This document shows, in pieces, positions 17,070-24,310 of a DNA stretch of 64,000 bases. The notes beneath the pieces were generated by a model. That model did not search any database, was not told the DNA's origin, and saw only the letters and a list, made by a program, of their open reading frames with translations. Source of the stretch: Opitutaceae bacterium (GTDB lineage: Bacteria > Verrucomicrobiota > Verrucomicrobiia > Opitutales > Opitutaceae); assembly GCA_016795565.1 (NCBI GenBank), contig JAEUGW010000038.1:1-64000 (forward strand), in the 5' to 3' direction. The position numbers and the translations under genes are program-made. The number at the start of each line of letters is the position of its first letter. Position 1 is the stretch's first letter.

Positions 17070-17942
17070 ATGTCGCATTCGATCGCGTTCATCGGCACCG
17101 GCGTCATGGGTCGCAGCATGGCGGGCCACCTGCTCCAGGCGGGCCACGCGCTGCACGTCTTCAACCGCACGAAGGAGAAGGCCGCGCCGCTGCTCGCCGC
17201 CGGCGCGCGCTGGCACGACACCGCCGGCGCGGCGGCGGCACAGGCGGACTTCGTGTTCACCATCGTCGGCTTCCCCGCCGACGTGGAGGCGACCTACTTC
17301 GGCGCGGACGGCGTGCTCGCGGCCGCCAAGCCCGGCGCGGTGCTCGTGGACATGACGACCTCCAGCCCGCGGCTGGCGCAAAAGATCGCCGCCGCCGCGG
17401 CCGCCAAGGGCTTGGCCGCACTCGACGCGCCGGTGTCAGGCGGCGACGTGGGGGCGCACGAGGCGCGGCTCGTCATCATGGTCGGCGGCGACGCGGCGGC
17501 GTTTGCCCGCGCGCAGCCGCTGTTCGAGCTCATGGGAAAGAACATCGCGCTGCACGGCGGCCCCGGCGCCGGCCAGCACTGCAAGATGGCCAACCAGATT
17601 TCCATCGCCTCCATCATGATGTCGTGGTGCGAGGCGCTGACCTACGCGCAAAGGGCCGGCCTCGACCCGGCGCGCGTCATCGCGAGCATCGGCGGCGGCG
17701 CGGCGGCGAGCTGGTCGCTCAACAATCTGGCGCCGCGCGCGCTGCAGGGCGACTTCGCCCCCGGTTTCTACGTGAAGCATTTTCTGAAGGACATGCGCAT
17801 CGCGCTCGAGTCGGCCGAGGCCATGCAGCTCGACCTGCCGGGCCTGAAGCAGGCGAAACAACTCTACGACGAGGTCGCCGCGCGCGGCTGGTCCGAGGAC
17901 GGCACGCAGGCGCTGCTCAGGCTTTACCAGCAGCGGGCCTGA
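17070..17942 (+). CDS. NAD(P)-dependent beta-hydroxyacid dehydrogenase (3-hydroxyisobutyrate dehydrogenase family)
   Basis: Cytoplasmic oxidoreductase of 290 residues, the usual family length, from the ATG at 17070. The open frame extends upstream but only over repeats. The N-terminal Rossmann motif IAFIGTGVMGRSMAGHLL, the substrate signature DAPVSGGDVGA and the catalytic lysine in HCKMANQ are all present. Such enzymes oxidise 3-hydroxyisobutyrate, tartronate semialdehyde, 2-hydroxymethylglutarate or related acids, and the exact substrate is not decidable. The last 68 bp of the gene recur at 21982-22056. Its 3' end overlaps the convergent CapK-like gene by 26 bp. Confidence 0.9.
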   Translation: MSHSIAFIGTGVMGRSMAGHLLQAGHALHVFNRTKEKAAPLLAAGARWHDTAGAAAAQADFVFTIVGFPADVEATYFGADGVLAAAKPGAVLVDMTTSSPRLAQKIAAAAAAKGLAALDAPVSGGDVGAHEARLVIMVGGDAAAFARAQPLFELMGKNIALHGGPGAGQHCKMANQISIASIMMSWCEALTYAQRAGLDPARVIASIGGGAAASWSLNNLAPRALQGDFAPGFYVKHFLKDMRIALESAEAMQLDLPGLKQAKQLYDEVAARGWSEDGTQALLRLYQQRA

Positions 17943-17949
17943 GCGTCGC
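17875..17949. repeat. 75-bp direct repeat, left copy
   Basis: Covers the last 22 codons and the stop of the dehydrogenase gene plus 7 bp, from TCGCCGCGCGCGGCTGG to CTGAGCGTCGC. It matches 21982-22056 over the full 75 bp with two substitutions (T/G and C/G). On the minus strand it also encodes the last ten residues of the CapK-like protein. Confidence 0.9.
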
Positions 17950-19251
17950 GGCGAAGCGGCGGATGATGGGGTTGCGCTTGCCCGTTTTTGTTTTGGTGCA
18001 TTCCCGCACCTCATCGACGCGGAAGACGACGCCCGGCTCGAAGAATTCCCCGAAGCGCGCGCGGATTTTTCCAGCGATCTCCGCGCTCCAGCCGGGTCCC
18101 GGGATCACCTGCAGGATCACCAGCGCCGGCGCCTCCTGCACCAGGCAGAAATCCTTCACCGCCGTGCGCCAGGTGAGCAGGATCTCGTAGGTCGCATCCA
18201 GCAGGAAGCCCGAGGAAATCTCCCGGCCGGAGGGCAGCAGGAAGCTGTCGTTCTTCCGGCCCTGCAGGTTCACGAGCTGGCGGAATTTCCAGCCACAGGC
18301 ACAGGCTCCTTCGCGCAGGGTGCCCAGGTCGTTTTGCACGTAACGGATCATGGGCATCGCGAAATTGTGCAGGTTGGTGCCGACAATCACCCCCGGGGCG
18401 CCGGGCTCCGCCCCGGGCACGGGCAGCGTCTCGATGTAATTGATGTCCTCGAACAGGTGGTAGGCGCCGCACCGGCATTGCGCCGCGATGCGCGTGAGTT
18501 CCTCCGAGGAATACTCGTCGAGCACCGGGCAGCCGAGCCGCCCGGCGAGGTAGTCGCGCTCCGCCTGCGTGGACATCTCGGAATTCACCGAGACGCAGCG
18601 CAGCCGCAGGCTGGCGCGCGCATCTGCGGGGAGTTCCGCCTCGATCTGCTTGAGGTGCGACGGGTAGCACACCAGCAGCTCCGGCCGCACCTTCACCAAG
18701 GCCGCGGCGATCCCGGCCACCGGGGTGAGCGTCGGCACAAAGTGCATCGGGTAGAGCCCGAAGAGGGAATTGAAGGGATACGGCGAGGTGTAGATGTAGA
18801 GCTGCCGGTGCCAGGGCCGGTAAGCGAAACCCATCTCGTAGAGCCGCAGTCCGGCCAGCGCGTAGGTGACCATCGCGCGGCTGTCGTAGCAGATGTCGAG
18901 CACCTTGCCGCTCGATCCGCTGCTGCGGGAGACGATCAAGCGGTCGAGGTCGTAACCCGCCGCCAGCATGCGCTCCGGGTAGTTCGCGATCACCTCATCC
19001 TTGGTCACCACCGGCAGCCGGTGGAAATCCTCCCAGCCGCGCAGGTCGGGCGGCGCGAACCCGGCCCGGCGGTAGTGGTCCCGGTAAAAGGGAATGTGCG
19101 CATAGGCATGGGCCACGAGCCGGCGGATCCGGTCGAGCTGCCAGGCCTGCATCTCATCGCGCGAGAAATACGGCGCCCGCCGCAGGAAGGCGCCGCCGAA
19201 CATGAATTCCTTCAACAGCGCGGCCAGTTCGAAGATTTGGAGGTTGCGCAT
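17917..19251 (-). CDS. CapK/PaaK-like adenylate-forming enzyme (ligase B)
   Basis: A 444-residue member of the phenylacetate-CoA ligase/CapK group. It is expected to activate a carboxylic acid as an acyl-AMP. The nucleotide-binding loop SRSSGSSGK is at 108-116, the YSSEELTRIA region lies mid-protein, and the C-terminal TKTGKRNPIIRRF supplies the usual catalytic lysine. CapK-like members often act in polysaccharide or lipid modification. The ATG at 19251 was chosen; an open frame reaches 20046 but overlaps two other genes. Its start is 6 bp from the stop of the CDP-alcohol phosphotransferase-like gene, so translation is probably coupled. The last ten residues (TLRPAAGKA end) are encoded inside the 75-bp direct repeat, so the native C-terminus may have been replaced. 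Confidence 0.85.
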   Translation of the reverse strand: MRNLQIFELAALLKEFMFGGAFLRRAPYFSRDEMQAWQLDRIRRLVAHAYAHIPFYRDHYRRAGFAPPDLRGWEDFHRLPVVTKDEVIANYPERMLAAGYDLDRLIVSRSSGSSGKVLDICYDSRAMVTYALAGLRLYEMGFAYRPWHRQLYIYTSPYPFNSLFGLYPMHFVPTLTPVAGIAAALVKVRPELLVCYPSHLKQIEAELPADARASLRLRCVSVNSEMSTQAERDYLAGRLGCPVLDEYSSEELTRIAAQCRCGAYHLFEDINYIETLPVPGAEPGAPGVIVGTNLHNFAMPMIRYVQNDLGTLREGACACGWKFRQLVNLQGRKNDSFLLPSGREISSGFLLDATYEILLTWRTAVKDFCLVQEAPALVILQVIPGPGWSAEIAGKIRARFGEFFEPGVVFRVDEVRECTKTKTGKRNPIIRRFAATLRPAAGKA

Positions 19252-19256
19252 GGGCG

Positions 19257-19775
19257 TCAGAATTCGGGCACGGTGAAGCGCGTGGAGACCATCAGCGCGG
19301 CCAGCCCGAGAAACACGCCGGGCCAGACCCAGGCCGGATACGGCAGCACGGTCGTCACCAAGCCCCCGGCGAGCGGGACGAGATAGCCGTTGTAGGTCAC
19401 GGGCAGCCCGCGGTAGCCGCCGCCCACCAGTCCCTCCACGGCAAAGCGCGCGAGCCGGAACGCGCCCGCCAGCACAAAGACCCCGGCCGCCAACCAAACG
19501 AGCACCCCGCCGTTCCGCGCCGTCACCCACGTCACGGGCGCCCAGACAAAGCAGATGAAGTCGGCCAGCATTTCCGCCGGGCCGGCGAACGCGCCCCGGG
19601 GCCAATTGCGTTTCCGCGCCAGCCAGCCGGCCAGGGCATCCACCCAGACACAGCCCACCAACCCGGCCGCGCCCACCCAGCGGCTTTGGTCTCCGGACAG
19701 CGCGACGACGGACAGCGCCAGCGCGCTGCGCAAGGTCAGCCAAGCCAGCCGCGGATCGCGCAGGTGGTGATTCAT
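19257..19775 (-). CDS. PssA-like CDP-alcohol phosphatidyltransferase homologue with altered active site
   Basis: A 172-residue membrane protein that aligns with phosphatidylserine synthase-type CDP-alcohol phosphotransferases, which join an alcohol to CDP-diacylglycerol. The family motif D-x2-D-G-x2-A-R ... G-x3-D-x3-D reads here VDALAGWLAR (45-54) and GPAEMLAD (65-72). D46, G50, A53-R54 and D72 are kept, but the second Asp is Ala49 and the third is Glu68. Downstream FRLARFAVEGLVGGGYRGLP matches the PssA RLARFN..GLP region. Loss of a metal ligand suggests a weak, altered or inactive enzyme. It overlaps the upstream membrane gene by 4 bp (ATGA) and ends 5 bp before ligase B. Confidence 0.72.
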   Translation of the reverse strand: MNHHLRDPRLAWLTLRSALALSVVALSGDQSRWVGAAGLVGCVWVDALAGWLARKRNWPRGAFAGPAEMLADFICFVWAPVTWVTARNGGVLVWLAAGVFVLAGAFRLARFAVEGLVGGGYRGLPVTYNGYLVPLAGGLVTTVLPYPAWVWPGVFLGLAALMVSTRFTVPEF

Positions 19776-20359
19776 AGTGCGCCCCAGTAATAGCCGTAGA
19801 TGGCCAGCCAGTAGATCGCATGACCCGCCACCGCGAGGCGCGGGGCGGCGACGATCCGGCGGCGCAGCAGCCAGCCGGCGGCGCCAAACAACAGCAGTCC
19901 CGTGGCCAGCCGCTCCAACCGGGCCGGCACGCTGGCCAGCAGGAAAACGGGCAGGCTGGTGAATGTCGGCGCCTCAACGGCGTAGAGTTTGTAGGGAATG
20001 CCCGACAGGGGTCCGCGCAACAGCGCGAGGGCCCCGGCCTCCGCATAATCCGCCCTCACCTTCTCCACCATGGCCGGCCGCACGAAGGGCACCGCCTGCA
20101 CCGTGCGCGCAGCGGCCGGCGAATTGGCGGCCCAGCCAAACAGGATCAGGCCGGCGACCAGCGCCCCGGCCACGGCCAGGAGCGTCTGCCTTACGGCGGC
20201 GCGAAACCCGAAAAGCGCCGTCAGCGTGAGCAACACGTCCGGCACCACAAAGAACAGTGTGCCCTCCGCCAACCCCCAGCTGAAGGCCAGCACGGACCCC
20301 GGCCACCCAGTCAGGCGCGCGCGCCAACCGCCCGCGTCCGCGGCATCCGGGGTGGTCAT
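19772..20359 (-). CDS. VTT/YqaA-like integral membrane protein
   Basis: A 195-residue membrane protein with about five hydrophobic segments. The re-entrant-looking SWGLAEGTLFFVVPDVLL and the motif SGIPYKLYAVEAP resemble DedA/VTT (SNARE-associated) family proteins of the YqaA type. These have been linked to lipid flipping and membrane homeostasis, and are often encoded next to lipid-synthesis genes. The family call rests on the IPYKLYA motif and topology only. Its ATG overlaps the stop of ligase A (4 bp) and its stop overlaps the ATG of the PssA-like gene (4 bp), so the four genes form one translationally coupled operon. Confidence 0.65.
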   Translation of the reverse strand: MTTPDAADAGGWRARLTGWPGSVLAFSWGLAEGTLFFVVPDVLLTLTALFGFRAAVRQTLLAVAGALVAGLILFGWAANSPAAARTVQAVPFVRPAMVEKVRADYAEAGALALLRGPLSGIPYKLYAVEAPTFTSLPVFLLASVPARLERLATGLLLFGAAGWLLRRRIVAAPRLAVAGHAIYWLAIYGYYWGAL

Positions 20360-21798
20360 GGTCGAATTCCCCGCTGCTTGATGCGCCCCGCCTCCTCCGC
20401 GAGCGCAGGCCAGTCCACCAGCTCGAGCGCGAGGATGCTCAGCGCCGGATCGTCATCCCACCGGCGGTAGATCTTTTCCCAGTCGTCCTTGAACTCCGGC
20501 TGGGCCCGGCCGAGCGCGGCCACCAGGCCGGCATAAATTTCCGCCCGGTCCGCAGGCGCGCCCGCCCGGCGTTCCAGGGTGAAGGCCAGCCTTTGCCGAC
20601 CGCGCTCCAGGATCACCCGGGCGCGATAGTTGCCGGTCAGCCAGGGCCCCAACTCGGGCGCGCGCACCGCGGCATCGAGCATGCTCTCCGTGAGATTGGT
20701 GCCGCAAAGCAGCAGGCAGCTGTCGGCCCGGCCGGTGACGGCGAGCACGTCCGGCAGCCCGATGACCTCCGCCCGCGTGAAAAGCGGGTTCGTCGGCGCA
20801 TGCGCCGCAGCCCGCCGGAGCAGGGCCGGCCAGCTCAACAACCGCGCCGCGTCATGCAGGTTGTAGCGCACGAGCGGCACGCCCTGCCATTTGGTCACGG
20901 CCAGCTCGCCGTCCACCACCTCAAGGAACGCGGCCGGGTCCGCCTGATGGAACAGGTGCGGCACCACGCCGCCGAACCCGAGCGCCGCCGCCAAGCCGGC
21001 ATCCTGTTCGCACCGGCCGCGGAGCCAGGCGGAGGCCGGCGACTCAAAGCCCAGCACGCCGGTGTCCGCGCTGCCGAAGATCGAGATCATCGCCGGCTCG
21101 CCCGGCGGCAGCCCGGCCGCGGCGTTCAACTCCAGCCGCACGCTCTCGGGAAACGGCTCGCCGATCACGACGTAGCGCAGCTTCGCCAACGGCAGCGGCC
21201 GGCCCGCCTGTTCGGCCCGCAACCGCAGGTGCGCGATGGCCGAGGGGCAGCAGAAGAGGATGATCTGGTCCACGAAACGTCCGGCCGACTCGATCATGGC
21301 AATGATCTCGTCGTGGTGGTTGCCCGGCGAGAAGACGGCGAAGGGATACGGCGCGGCGGCCGCATGGCTTTTCAGCACCCAGGAGAAATGCTCGCCCCCG
21401 ATCCAGCTGCCCAGCGCCAGGCCGACCACCGCCAGCGTGCGCCGCTCGTGGATGCGGAACACGCCCTCGAGCAACTGGCCGAGTTTCCCCGCCGCCTCGC
21501 GCTGTCCGCCCTTCAATTGCGGCCAGTAGAATGCGCGGCCCGAGGAACCCGAGGAGCTGAAGATGGTGAACGTGTCCGCGAAATCGTCGGCCAGCAGGTC
21601 CGCGAACCCATGCGCCAGCAGGTAGTTCTTTTTGTCCGGCCGGGGCAGGTCGGCCCACGCTGCGGGCAGCCGATCCCGCCCGGCGGAGCGCAACAGGCCC
21701 CGATAGGCCGGCACCCGCGCCTCGGCCCGGCGGGCGATGTCCCAGGCCCGCGACGGGTCACCCAAGGCGGTCAGTTCTAAACCGGAGAATTCAGCCAT
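20356..21798 (-). CDS. LuxE/PaaK-like adenylate-forming enzyme (ligase A)
   Basis: A 480-residue protein, first gene of the operon. The start of the AMP-binding fold is clear: PAYRGLL near residue 31, LPRPDKKNYL and the phosphate-binding loop FSSSGSSGR (80-88). This looks like LuxE acyl-protein synthetase and phenylacetate-CoA ligase relatives, which make acyl-adenylates and pass the acyl group to a protein or CoA. The C-terminal domain is divergent and no clear GK catalytic-lysine motif is seen, unlike ligase B. Activation of a fatty or aromatic acid for lipid or surface-polymer modification is an inference. The ATG at 21798 is followed by MAEFSGLEL. Confidence 0.8.
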   Translation of the reverse strand: MAEFSGLELTALGDPSRAWDIARRAEARVPAYRGLLRSAGRDRLPAAWADLPRPDKKNYLLAHGFADLLADDFADTFTIFSSSGSSGRAFYWPQLKGGQREAAGKLGQLLEGVFRIHERRTLAVVGLALGSWIGGEHFSWVLKSHAAAAPYPFAVFSPGNHHDEIIAMIESAGRFVDQIILFCCPSAIAHLRLRAEQAGRPLPLAKLRYVVIGEPFPESVRLELNAAAGLPPGEPAMISIFGSADTGVLGFESPASAWLRGRCEQDAGLAAALGFGGVVPHLFHQADPAAFLEVVDGELAVTKWQGVPLVRYNLHDAARLLSWPALLRRAAAHAPTNPLFTRAEVIGLPDVLAVTGRADSCLLLCGTNLTESMLDAAVRAPELGPWLTGNYRARVILERGRQRLAFTLERRAGAPADRAEIYAGLVAALGRAQPEFKDDWEKIYRRWDDDPALSILALELVDWPALAEEAGRIKQRGIRP

Positions 21799-21981
21799 GA
21801 GTCATGATGGATGCACAGCACGCACCGCATCGGTAGGCGTTTCACCGGACAGGTTCGAGCCTATACTGTATCCGGCCTCCTGGTTCTTTGATCAAACCGC
21901 GTCGGCCAGGGACGATTTGCGCCCGGCCCAGCTGGTCGGTTCGTTTCGTTTCCCCCATGAAACCCCCGACCCGTCTGCTTT
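21799..21981. other. Upstream region of the four-gene operon
   Basis: About 180 bp without a gene. It includes a stretch (GAGCCTATACTGTATCCGGCCTCCTGGTTCT, about 21859-21889) that looks like a decayed left end of repeat R1. On the minus strand TATAGG could be a -10 box, but no good -35 is at normal distance. Confidence 0.4.
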
Positions 21982-22056
21982 TCGCCGCGCGCGGCTGGGC
22001 CGAGGACGGCACGCAGGCGCTGCTCAGGCTTTACCAGCAGCGGGGCTGAGCGTCGC
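21982..22056. repeat. 75-bp direct repeat, right copy
   Basis: Same orientation as 17875-17949 and equal length, two mismatches. It contains the last codons and stop of the dehydrogenase gene but no upstream dehydrogenase sequence, so here it is a stray gene fragment. On the minus strand it supplies the final ten codons and stop of the DUF1440-like gene. Confidence 0.9.
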
Positions 22057-22545
22057 CCAACGCACCGCGAGCGATATCGCCAGCCCCACGCAGACCAGAT
22101 GCACGCCAAACTGGCCCCAGGCCAGCCGCGGCACGTGCGGCTTCGTGCCCGGGATATACAGGCTGCGGAACTGCGCCGCGAGCGGCAGCACCGCGTGGTT
22201 CATCGCGAGATAGACGAGCGCGCCATACGCCAGCCCGCTGGCCACGGCGTGTTGCGACAGGAATGGGACGCGCCGGCTGAGCAGGTAGAAAACGGCCGCC
22301 CACGCGAAGGCCACGGCGAAGTGCAGCAGCAACCCGAAGGCCGCGACGCCGGGCCCGCCCTGGAACGCATCCGCCCCGAGCAGGCCGCCCGCCACCGCCT
22401 GGAGCACCCGCACCGGGCTCATGCCGGCATTGACCCACGCGGTGAGGAAGGCCCCGTTGATGTCGAGCACCCCGCAGGCCAGGCCGCCCGCGAGGATGGC
22501 CGCCCCGGCCCGGGACGGGGTGGCGGCAACCGGCGGCGTGCTCAT
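22024..22545 (-). CDS. Integral membrane protein, DUF1440/YagU-like
   Basis: A 173-residue membrane protein with four to five hydrophobic segments, from the ATG at 22545 (MSTPPVAATPS). The open frame upstream to 22758 is low-complexity and over repeats. AILAGGLACGVLDINGAFL and the later YLAMNHAVLPL are in the style of the YagU/DUF1440 inner-membrane family, whose role is poorly known (acid resistance in E. coli). The last ten residues (TLSPAAGKA) are encoded inside the 75-bp repeat and nearly match the end of ligase B. Confidence 0.6.
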   Translation of the reverse strand: MSTPPVAATPSRAGAAILAGGLACGVLDINGAFLTAWVNAGMSPVRVLQAVAGGLLGADAFQGGPGVAAFGLLLHFAVAFAWAAVFYLLSRRVPFLSQHAVASGLAYGALVYLAMNHAVLPLAAQFRSLYIPGTKPHVPRLAWGQFGVHLVCVGLAISLAVRWATLSPAAGKA

Positions 22546-22705
22546 GCCGCCAGTCAGGCACAACCCCGCCTCCGGGTGAAGCCAGCAAATGAGTGTCATG
22601 TCCGGTTCGCTGGATTGACTCAGCGGCCCACGCTCACTCTCACTTCTCGCCTCGCCATAGCCCACGGGGCGTCGGCGGGTCACCCTCACTTCCCTCCCCC
22701 GCACC

Positions 22706-23029
22706 ATGTCCCTGCCCGCCTCGTTCTCCGGCGTCACCGTCCACCCCAAGGCCAACATCTATTTCGACGGCAAGGTCGTCAGCCACACCGTGCTGATGCC
22801 GGACGGTGCGAAGAAGACCCTCGGCCTCATCTATCCCGGCAGCTACCACTTCGGCACCGGCGCGCCCGAGCGCATGGAGATCGTCGCCGGTGCCTGCCGC
22901 GTCACTCTCGACGGCGCGACCGCGGCCCAGGATTATCCGGCCGGCACCAGCTTCGACGTGCCGGGCCAGAGCGGATTCAGCATCGAGGTGAAAAGCGGGA
23001 TCTGCGAATACATCTGCTCGTTCCTCTGA
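22706..23029 (+). CDS. ppnP: Pyrimidine/purine nucleoside phosphorylase (PpnP, YaiE family)
   Basis: A small cupin of 107 residues that cleaves several nucleosides with phosphate to the base and pentose 1-phosphate. Length and the ordered motifs match E. coli PpnP (formerly UPF0345/DUF1255): KANIYFDGKVVSHTV near the start, KTLGLIYPGSYHFGT in the middle, and ERMEIVAGACRV followed by SFDVPGQSGFSI. It stands alone, divergent from the DUF1440-like gene, and is followed 49 bp later by the cyclophilin gene on the same strand. Function follows from the family rather than from local context. Confidence 0.93.
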   Translation: MSLPASFSGVTVHPKANIYFDGKVVSHTVLMPDGAKKTLGLIYPGSYHFGTGAPERMEIVAGACRVTLDGATAAQDYPAGTSFDVPGQSGFSIEVKSGICEYICSFL

Positions 23030-23078
23030 GTGGCGTAATCGGGCTCGCGCGCCCGGCTCGCGGTGCTAGGGTGTCCCC

Positions 23079-24236
23079 ATGCGCTTGCTGAAGTCCCTCC
23101 TCCTGGCCGCCGCTGTCGTCGGCGGCGGCCTGTTGCCCGCCACCGAACCGCTCGCCGACGGGCTCTACGCCGAGTTCACCACGCCGCGCGGCGTGTTCGT
23201 CACCGAGCTGTATTACCGGCAGGTGCCGGCCACCGTCGCCGGCTTCGTCGGCCTCGCCGAGGGCACGCTCTCCCCGCGCGGCGGCCAGCCCTTCTACACC
23301 GGCCTGACCTGGTATCGCGTCGTGCCGGGCTTCGTCATCCAGAGCGGCAACCCCGGCCTGAAGGACACCGGCGACCACATCATCCCGCACCGCTTCAACG
23401 ACGAGTTCGTGCCCGGCCTGCGCCACCGGGATGTCGGCATCCTCTCGATGGCCAACGCCGGCCCCGCCACCAACGGCTGCGAGTTCTTCGTCACCCTCGG
23501 CGACTGCACGCGCCTGAACTACCTGCACGCCGTCTTCGGTCGCACCATCCGCGGCCTCGAGGTGCTGCCGCTCATCCAGCCCGACGACAAGTTCTCCATC
23601 AAAATCCTGCGCGTCGGCGCGGAGGCGCAGGCGTTCAAGGCCGACCCCGCGGCCTTCCAGGCGCTCGCCGAGAAGGTGCCGGCCTACTCCGGCGCGGCCG
23701 AGCCCGGCCCGGCGGCCCACTTCGACGATCCCGCTGGACTCATCCCCGCCGAGCCGCCGCGCGCGAAGAACTTCAACTACAAGCTCGCCAACTTCGAGCA
23801 CGCCACCGGCGTGCGCATCGTCGCCCGCCTGTTCGCGAAATCCCCGACCGCCACCGAGGACGCCGTGCCCGGCGCCTGGATGCGGGCGCTGGCCGCAAAG
23901 CTCGGTGTCGTGCAGCGCGGCGCGCTCGCGGTCTATTTCGCCGATGAGGGCGACTGGCGCGTGTGGATCGGCGACGAGTCCACCGGTGCCTTCCTCGGAC
24001 GGTCCGCCACCAAGGACGATCTCGCCGACGGCGGCGCCTTCCACGACGCGAAAGAAGCCTTCCTCGCCGCCACTCGCGCCGAGGGTGACGCCGCCTACGA
24101 AAAACAAAAGGCCGGCTCGCCCGCCGACCGCCCGCCGCCCCCGGCCCAGCACCTCAAGCTCCAGACCGACGCCGTCCTCGACCACCTCATCCTCAAGCTC
24201 GAACCCAGGAACCAATCCCCAAACCCGTCATCCTGA
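23079..24236 (+). CDS. Exported cyclophilin-type peptidylprolyl isomerase with long C-terminal extension
   Basis: A 385-residue protein with a signal peptide (MRLLKSLLLAAAVVGGGLLPA). The cyclophilin domain spans about residues 28-190, recognised by the VAGFVGLAEGT helix, the WYRVVPGFVIQSG core (active-site Arg and Phe) and SMANAGPATNGCEFFVTLG. It would accelerate prolyl cis-trans isomerisation in periplasmic proteins. The remaining ~190 residues, rich in Ala/Pro, match nothing recognised. The domain has an extra insertion before GDHIIPHRFNDEF, usual for this bacterial subgroup. A second isomerase (FKBP) lies two genes downstream. Confidence 0.92.
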   Translation: MRLLKSLLLAAAVVGGGLLPATEPLADGLYAEFTTPRGVFVTELYYRQVPATVAGFVGLAEGTLSPRGGQPFYTGLTWYRVVPGFVIQSGNPGLKDTGDHIIPHRFNDEFVPGLRHRDVGILSMANAGPATNGCEFFVTLGDCTRLNYLHAVFGRTIRGLEVLPLIQPDDKFSIKILRVGAEAQAFKADPAAFQALAEKVPAYSGAAEPGPAAHFDDPAGLIPAEPPRAKNFNYKLANFEHATGVRIVARLFAKSPTATEDAVPGAWMRALAAKLGVVQRGALAVYFADEGDWRVWIGDESTGAFLGRSATKDDLADGGAFHDAKEAFLAATRAEGDAAYEKQKAGSPADRPPPPAQHLKLQTDAVLDHLILKLEPRNQSPNPSS

Positions 24237-24302
24237 GCGCAGCGAAGGATCCATCAGGGATCGCCTCTGTCACTGGATTCCTCGCTCCGCTCAGAATGAC
24301 AG
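24228..24302. repeat. CATCCTGAGCGCAGCGAAGGATCC repeat pair
   Basis: TCATCCTGAGCGCAGCGAAGGATCC and its degenerate inverse GGATTCCTCGCTCCGCTCAGAATGAC face each other. It overlaps the end of the cyclophilin gene and the upstream in-frame ATG of the M20 gene. Related copies lie near 45291, 47745-47843 and 57952-58038, with half copies near 1838-1862 and 16989-17008. Confidence 0.65.
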
Positions 24303-24310
24303 CCAACCAT

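Larger units (their letters stand above)
17950..21981. other. 4-kb segment enclosed by 75-bp direct repeats; four-gene minus-strand operon
   Basis: Everything between the direct repeats at 17875-17949 and 21982-22056. It carries, in transcription order, an adenylate-forming enzyme (21798 to 20356), a VTT-like membrane protein, a PssA-like protein and a second adenylate-forming enzyme (ending 17917). Without the segment, one repeat copy would join the dehydrogenase 3' end directly to the DUF1440-like gene, as a convergent gene pair. Duplication of a gene's 3' end on both sides is typical of insertion by site-specific recombination or of a duplication junction. No integrase, transposase or phage gene lies inside. 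Confidence 0.7.

Noticed and set aside
19252..20046. A fused 709-residue minus-strand frame joining the CapK-like ligase with upstream sequence
   Set aside because: The extra N-terminal part is Arg/Pro-rich shadow sequence of the PssA-like and VTT-like genes, which have proper starts, 4-bp overlaps and membrane topology.
17950..21981. Prophage or integrative element carrying its own recombinase
   Set aside because: All four genes are metabolic or membrane proteins. There is no integrase, transposase, phage or conjugation gene, so only the direct repeats support mobility.
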